7,259 nucleotides of DNA, taken from Pseudomonadota bacterium. Its GTDB lineage: Bacteria; Pseudomonadota; Gammaproteobacteria; Burkholderiales; SG8-39. Position numbers and translations under genes: made by a program. Below the pieces are notes generated by a model. That model was not told the DNA's origin, did not search any database, and worked only from the letters and a program-made list of their open reading frames with translations. Below, in pieces: positions 5,516 to 7,259 of this stretch; the stretch's first letter is position 1; the number at the start of each line of letters is the position of its first letter. Location of the stretch: assembly GCA_021848555.1 (NCBI GenBank), contig JAJZUN010000129.1:1-7259 (forward strand), in the 5' to 3' direction.

Positions 5516-7156
5516 ATGTACGAAAAACCCAACCCCAACGACAGTCGAGCGCAGCCCTCCGGACTCGCGCTGCTGCGCGACCCCGCACTCAACCGGGGCA
5601 CCGGCTTTACCGAAGCGGAGCGCGACCAGTACAACCTGCGCGGCTTTTTGCCGCCGCACGTGCACACCCAGGAAGAACAGGCGCTGCGCGTGCTGACGCG
5701 CCTGCGCAAAATGACCGACCCGCTGGACAAATTTATCGCGCTAAACGCATTGCATGATCGCAACGAGACGCTGTTTTTTCGCGTGCTATGCGACAACATC
5801 GACGAAATGCAGCCGCTGGTCTACACGCCGACGGTGGGTCTGGCATGCCAGAGATTCGGCCACATTTTTCAGCGTCCGCGGGGCCTGTTCATCGGCGCCA
5901 ACGATCGCGGGCGCATCGCGCAATTGCTGCGCAACTGGCCTTACCGGGCCGGCATCATCGTCGTCACCGACGGCGAGCGCATACTCGGCCTGGGCGATCT
6001 GGGCGCCAACGGCATGGGAATTCCGGTAGGCAAGCTGTCGCTGTATACCGCTTGCGCCGGCGTGCACCCGCAGCTGTGCCTGCCGATCACCCTGGACGTG
6101 GGCTGCAACAACGCGGCGATGCAGGAAGACCCGTTTTACGTCGGACTGCGCCAGCGCCGCCTGACCGGTGCGGCCTACGACGATCTCCTGGAAGAATTCA
6201 TCACCGCGGCGACCGAGGTATTTCCGGGCGTGGTGATCCAGTTCGAGGATTTCGCCAACCACAACGCGTTCCGCCTGCTGAAGAAATACCGCAATCGCAT
6301 CTGCACCTTCAACGACGACATCCAGGGCACGGCAGCGGTCGCGCTCGCGGGCATCTTCTCGGCCCTGCGCGTTACCGGAGCCAAGTTCAACGAGCAAAAG
6401 CTGCTGTTCCTGGGCGCGGGTGAAGCCGCCACGGGCATCTGCGATCTCGTGGTGTCGGCGATGATCGCGGAGGGACTCACCGAGTCGGCGGCGCGCCAGC
6501 GCTGCTGGGCCGTGGATTCGCGCGGTCTGGTGGTGAAAAGCCGCACCGACCTGGCCGAACACAAGCTGCCCTACGCGCACGACCATGCGCCGGTGGGCGA
6601 TTTCCTCACCGCAATCAAGACGCTCAAGCCCACGGCCATCATCGGCGTGGCGGCCGTCGGCGGGACGTTCACGCAGGAGGTGCTGGAGGAAATGGCCCGC
6701 ATCAACCAGCGGCCCATCATATTCGCGCTGTCCAACCCCACCTCGCAAGCCGAGTGCAACGCCGAGGAGGCGTACCGCTGGACCAAGGGCCGCGCGCTGT
6801 TCGCCTGCGGCAGCCCGTTCGACCCGGTGAAACTGGAGGGCAAGACCTACGTTCCGCGGCAGGGCAACAATTCCTACATTTTCCCCGGCGTCGGTCTGGG
6901 CGCGATCGCGAGCCGCACGCAGCGGATCACCGACGAGATGTTCATGGGCGCGGCGAAAACGCTGGCGCATCTGGTGACCGAGTCCGATCTCGCGCAAGGC
7001 AGTCTCTACCCGGCGCTGCCGCGGATACGCGAGGTTTCGGCGCACATCGCCGCAGTGGTCGCCGAGATCGCGTACCAGAACGGGCTCGCCGGCAAACCCA
7101 GGCCCGCAGACGTGCTGGCCGACGTGCGCTCGCAGATGTTCGACCCGCATTACTAG
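5516..7156 (+). CDS. maeA: Malic enzyme (oxaloacetate-decarboxylating), probably NADP-dependent
   Basis: Converts malate to pyruvate, CO2 and NAD(P)H in the cytoplasm. The 546 residues form the single-domain malic enzyme (E. coli MaeA 565 aa), with no phosphotransacetylase-like tail as in MaeB. Visible: N-terminal malic domain with catalytic Tyr103 (YTPTVG), malate-binding Arg155 (TDGERILGLGD) and catalytic Lys173 (GIPVGKLSLY). Metal ligands are Glu244, Asp245 (FEDFAN) and Asp268 (FNDDIQGTAA). The NAD(P) fold has GAGEAATGI at 300-308; SNPTSQAEC and GQGNNSYIFPGVGLG-like motifs follow (RQGNNSYIFPGVGLG at 448-462). After the fold, VDSRGLVVKSR and Lys350 place Ser, Arg and Lys where animal NADP enzymes have Ser346, Lys347 and Lys362, rather than the Gln362 of human NAD enzyme ME2. 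That suggests NADP, though the family is often annotated as NAD-dependent. ATG at 5516 follows AGGAG (5499-5503) by 12 nt. The symbol denotes the family, not proven cofactor. Confidence 0.95.
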   Translation: MYEKPNPNDSRAQPSGLALLRDPALNRGTGFTEAERDQYNLRGFLPPHVHTQEEQALRVLTRLRKMTDPLDKFIALNALHDRNETLFFRVLCDNIDEMQPLVYTPTVGLACQRFGHIFQRPRGLFIGANDRGRIAQLLRNWPYRAGIIVVTDGERILGLGDLGANGMGIPVGKLSLYTACAGVHPQLCLPITLDVGCNNAAMQEDPFYVGLRQRRLTGAAYDDLLEEFITAATEVFPGVVIQFEDFANHNAFRLLKKYRNRICTFNDDIQGTAAVALAGIFSALRVTGAKFNEQKLLFLGAGEAATGICDLVVSAMIAEGLTESAARQRCWAVDSRGLVVKSRTDLAEHKLPYAHDHAPVGDFLTAIKTLKPTAIIGVAAVGGTFTQEVLEEMARINQRPIIFALSNPTSQAECNAEEAYRWTKGRALFACGSPFDPVKLEGKTYVPRQGNNSYIFPGVGLGAIASRTQRITDEMFMGAAKTLAHLVTESDLAQGSLYPALPRIREVSAHIAAVVAEIAYQNGLAGKPRPADVLADVRSQMFDPHY

Positions 7157-7179
7157 CGTCCGTGACGTCCGGCACATGA

Positions 7180-7234
7180 GTGCGGCGAAATTCGACCGCC
7201 GCGCCGCGCCGCACGACTCGAGCGCGCGTGCTCG
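7180..7234 (+). terminator. Weak candidate terminator region after malic enzyme gene
   Basis: Downstream of the malic enzyme stop there is an 8-bp inverted repeat GTGCGGCG (7180-7187) / CGCCGCAC (7207-7214) with a 19-nt loop. A second GC-rich hairpin follows, CGAGC-N6-GCTCG (7219-7234), ending in TTT. Neither has a proper U-run, and such repeats arise easily at this base composition, so termination here is only possible, not shown. Confidence 0.27.
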
Positions 7235-7235
7235 T

Positions 7236-7249
7236 TTGATCTACGTCAA
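7236..7249. promoter_or_regulatory. FNR/ANR/DNR-type operator at right edge
   Basis: TTGAT-CTAC-GTCAA fits the TTGAT-N4-(A/G)TCAA pattern used by FNR, ANR and DNR regulators; the right half differs from the perfect palindrome by one base (GTCAA, common in ANR/DNR sites). It starts 80 nt after the malic enzyme stop and ends 10 nt before the window edge, so it most likely serves a promoter or gene beyond the window. With the box at 5362-5375 it brackets the malic enzyme gene. Confidence 0.55.
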
Positions 7250-7259
7250 TGCATCGGCG

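Noticed and set aside
5359..5757. Plus-strand 132-codon frame overlapping the malic enzyme start
   Set aside because: Most of it is an out-of-frame reading of the malic enzyme gene and the rest is the control region; the translation is Arg/Gln-rich without motifs.
5516..7156. MaeB-type malic enzyme with phosphotransacetylase-like tail
   Set aside because: The protein ends at 546 residues, after the malic enzyme fold, and its motifs match the larger MaeA/eukaryotic single-domain family.
5786..7177. Minus-strand open frame (463 codons) opposite the malic enzyme gene
   Set aside because: Antisense shadow of a convincing malic enzyme; no family motif or coherent domain pattern.
1..7259. Search for mobile elements, tRNA genes, CRISPR repeats or tandem repeats
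   Set aside because: No transposase, direct-repeat array, cloverleaf-like sequence or attachment-site duplication was seen; the window is compact housekeeping and metabolic DNA.

Overview
This GC-rich window looks like chromosomal DNA of a Gram-negative pseudomonadotan. The proteins read most like beta- or gammaproteobacterial ones, but the exact lineage cannot be fixed from 7 kb. No mobile element, tRNA, rRNA or CRISPR array was seen. All six genes are recognisable families with intact key residues.

Layout, left to right. The minus strand from the left edge to 1647 carries the first 549 codons of thrS (threonyl-tRNA synthetase); its C-terminal anticodon-binding domain lies outside the window. 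A short gap (1648-1816) holds a strong hairpin terminator for the next operon, a candidate thrS promoter packed against it, and a thrS leader with two small inverted repeats. From 5109 down to 1817 the minus strand carries a complete four-gene operon, frdABCD. Its genes overlap by 8, 4 and 1 nt. It encodes an Escherichia coli-type quinol:fumarate reductase: flavoprotein, iron-sulfur protein and two small membrane anchors. A 406-bp divergent intergenic region (5110-5515) follows. It holds a perfect FNR/ANR-type palindrome, TTGAT-N4-ATCAA. On the plus strand, 5516-7156 encodes a single-domain malic enzyme whose cofactor-loop residues resemble NADP-dependent eukaryotic enzymes. The last 100 bp hold weak hairpins and a second FNR/ANR/DNR-type box, TTGAT-N4-GTCAA, probably belonging to a gene beyond the right edge.

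How it fits together. Malic enzyme oxidatively decarboxylates malate to pyruvate and gives NAD(P)H. Fumarate reductase uses fumarate (obtainable from malate by fumarase, not in this window) as an electron sink and makes succinate. Placed divergently around an oxygen-responsive operator, the two could form an anaerobic malate-dismutation or redox-balancing module. That is inference from gene content and the operator. No wholly unknown gene was found; the interest lies in the regulation, the cofactor choice and the quinone partner of this pair.
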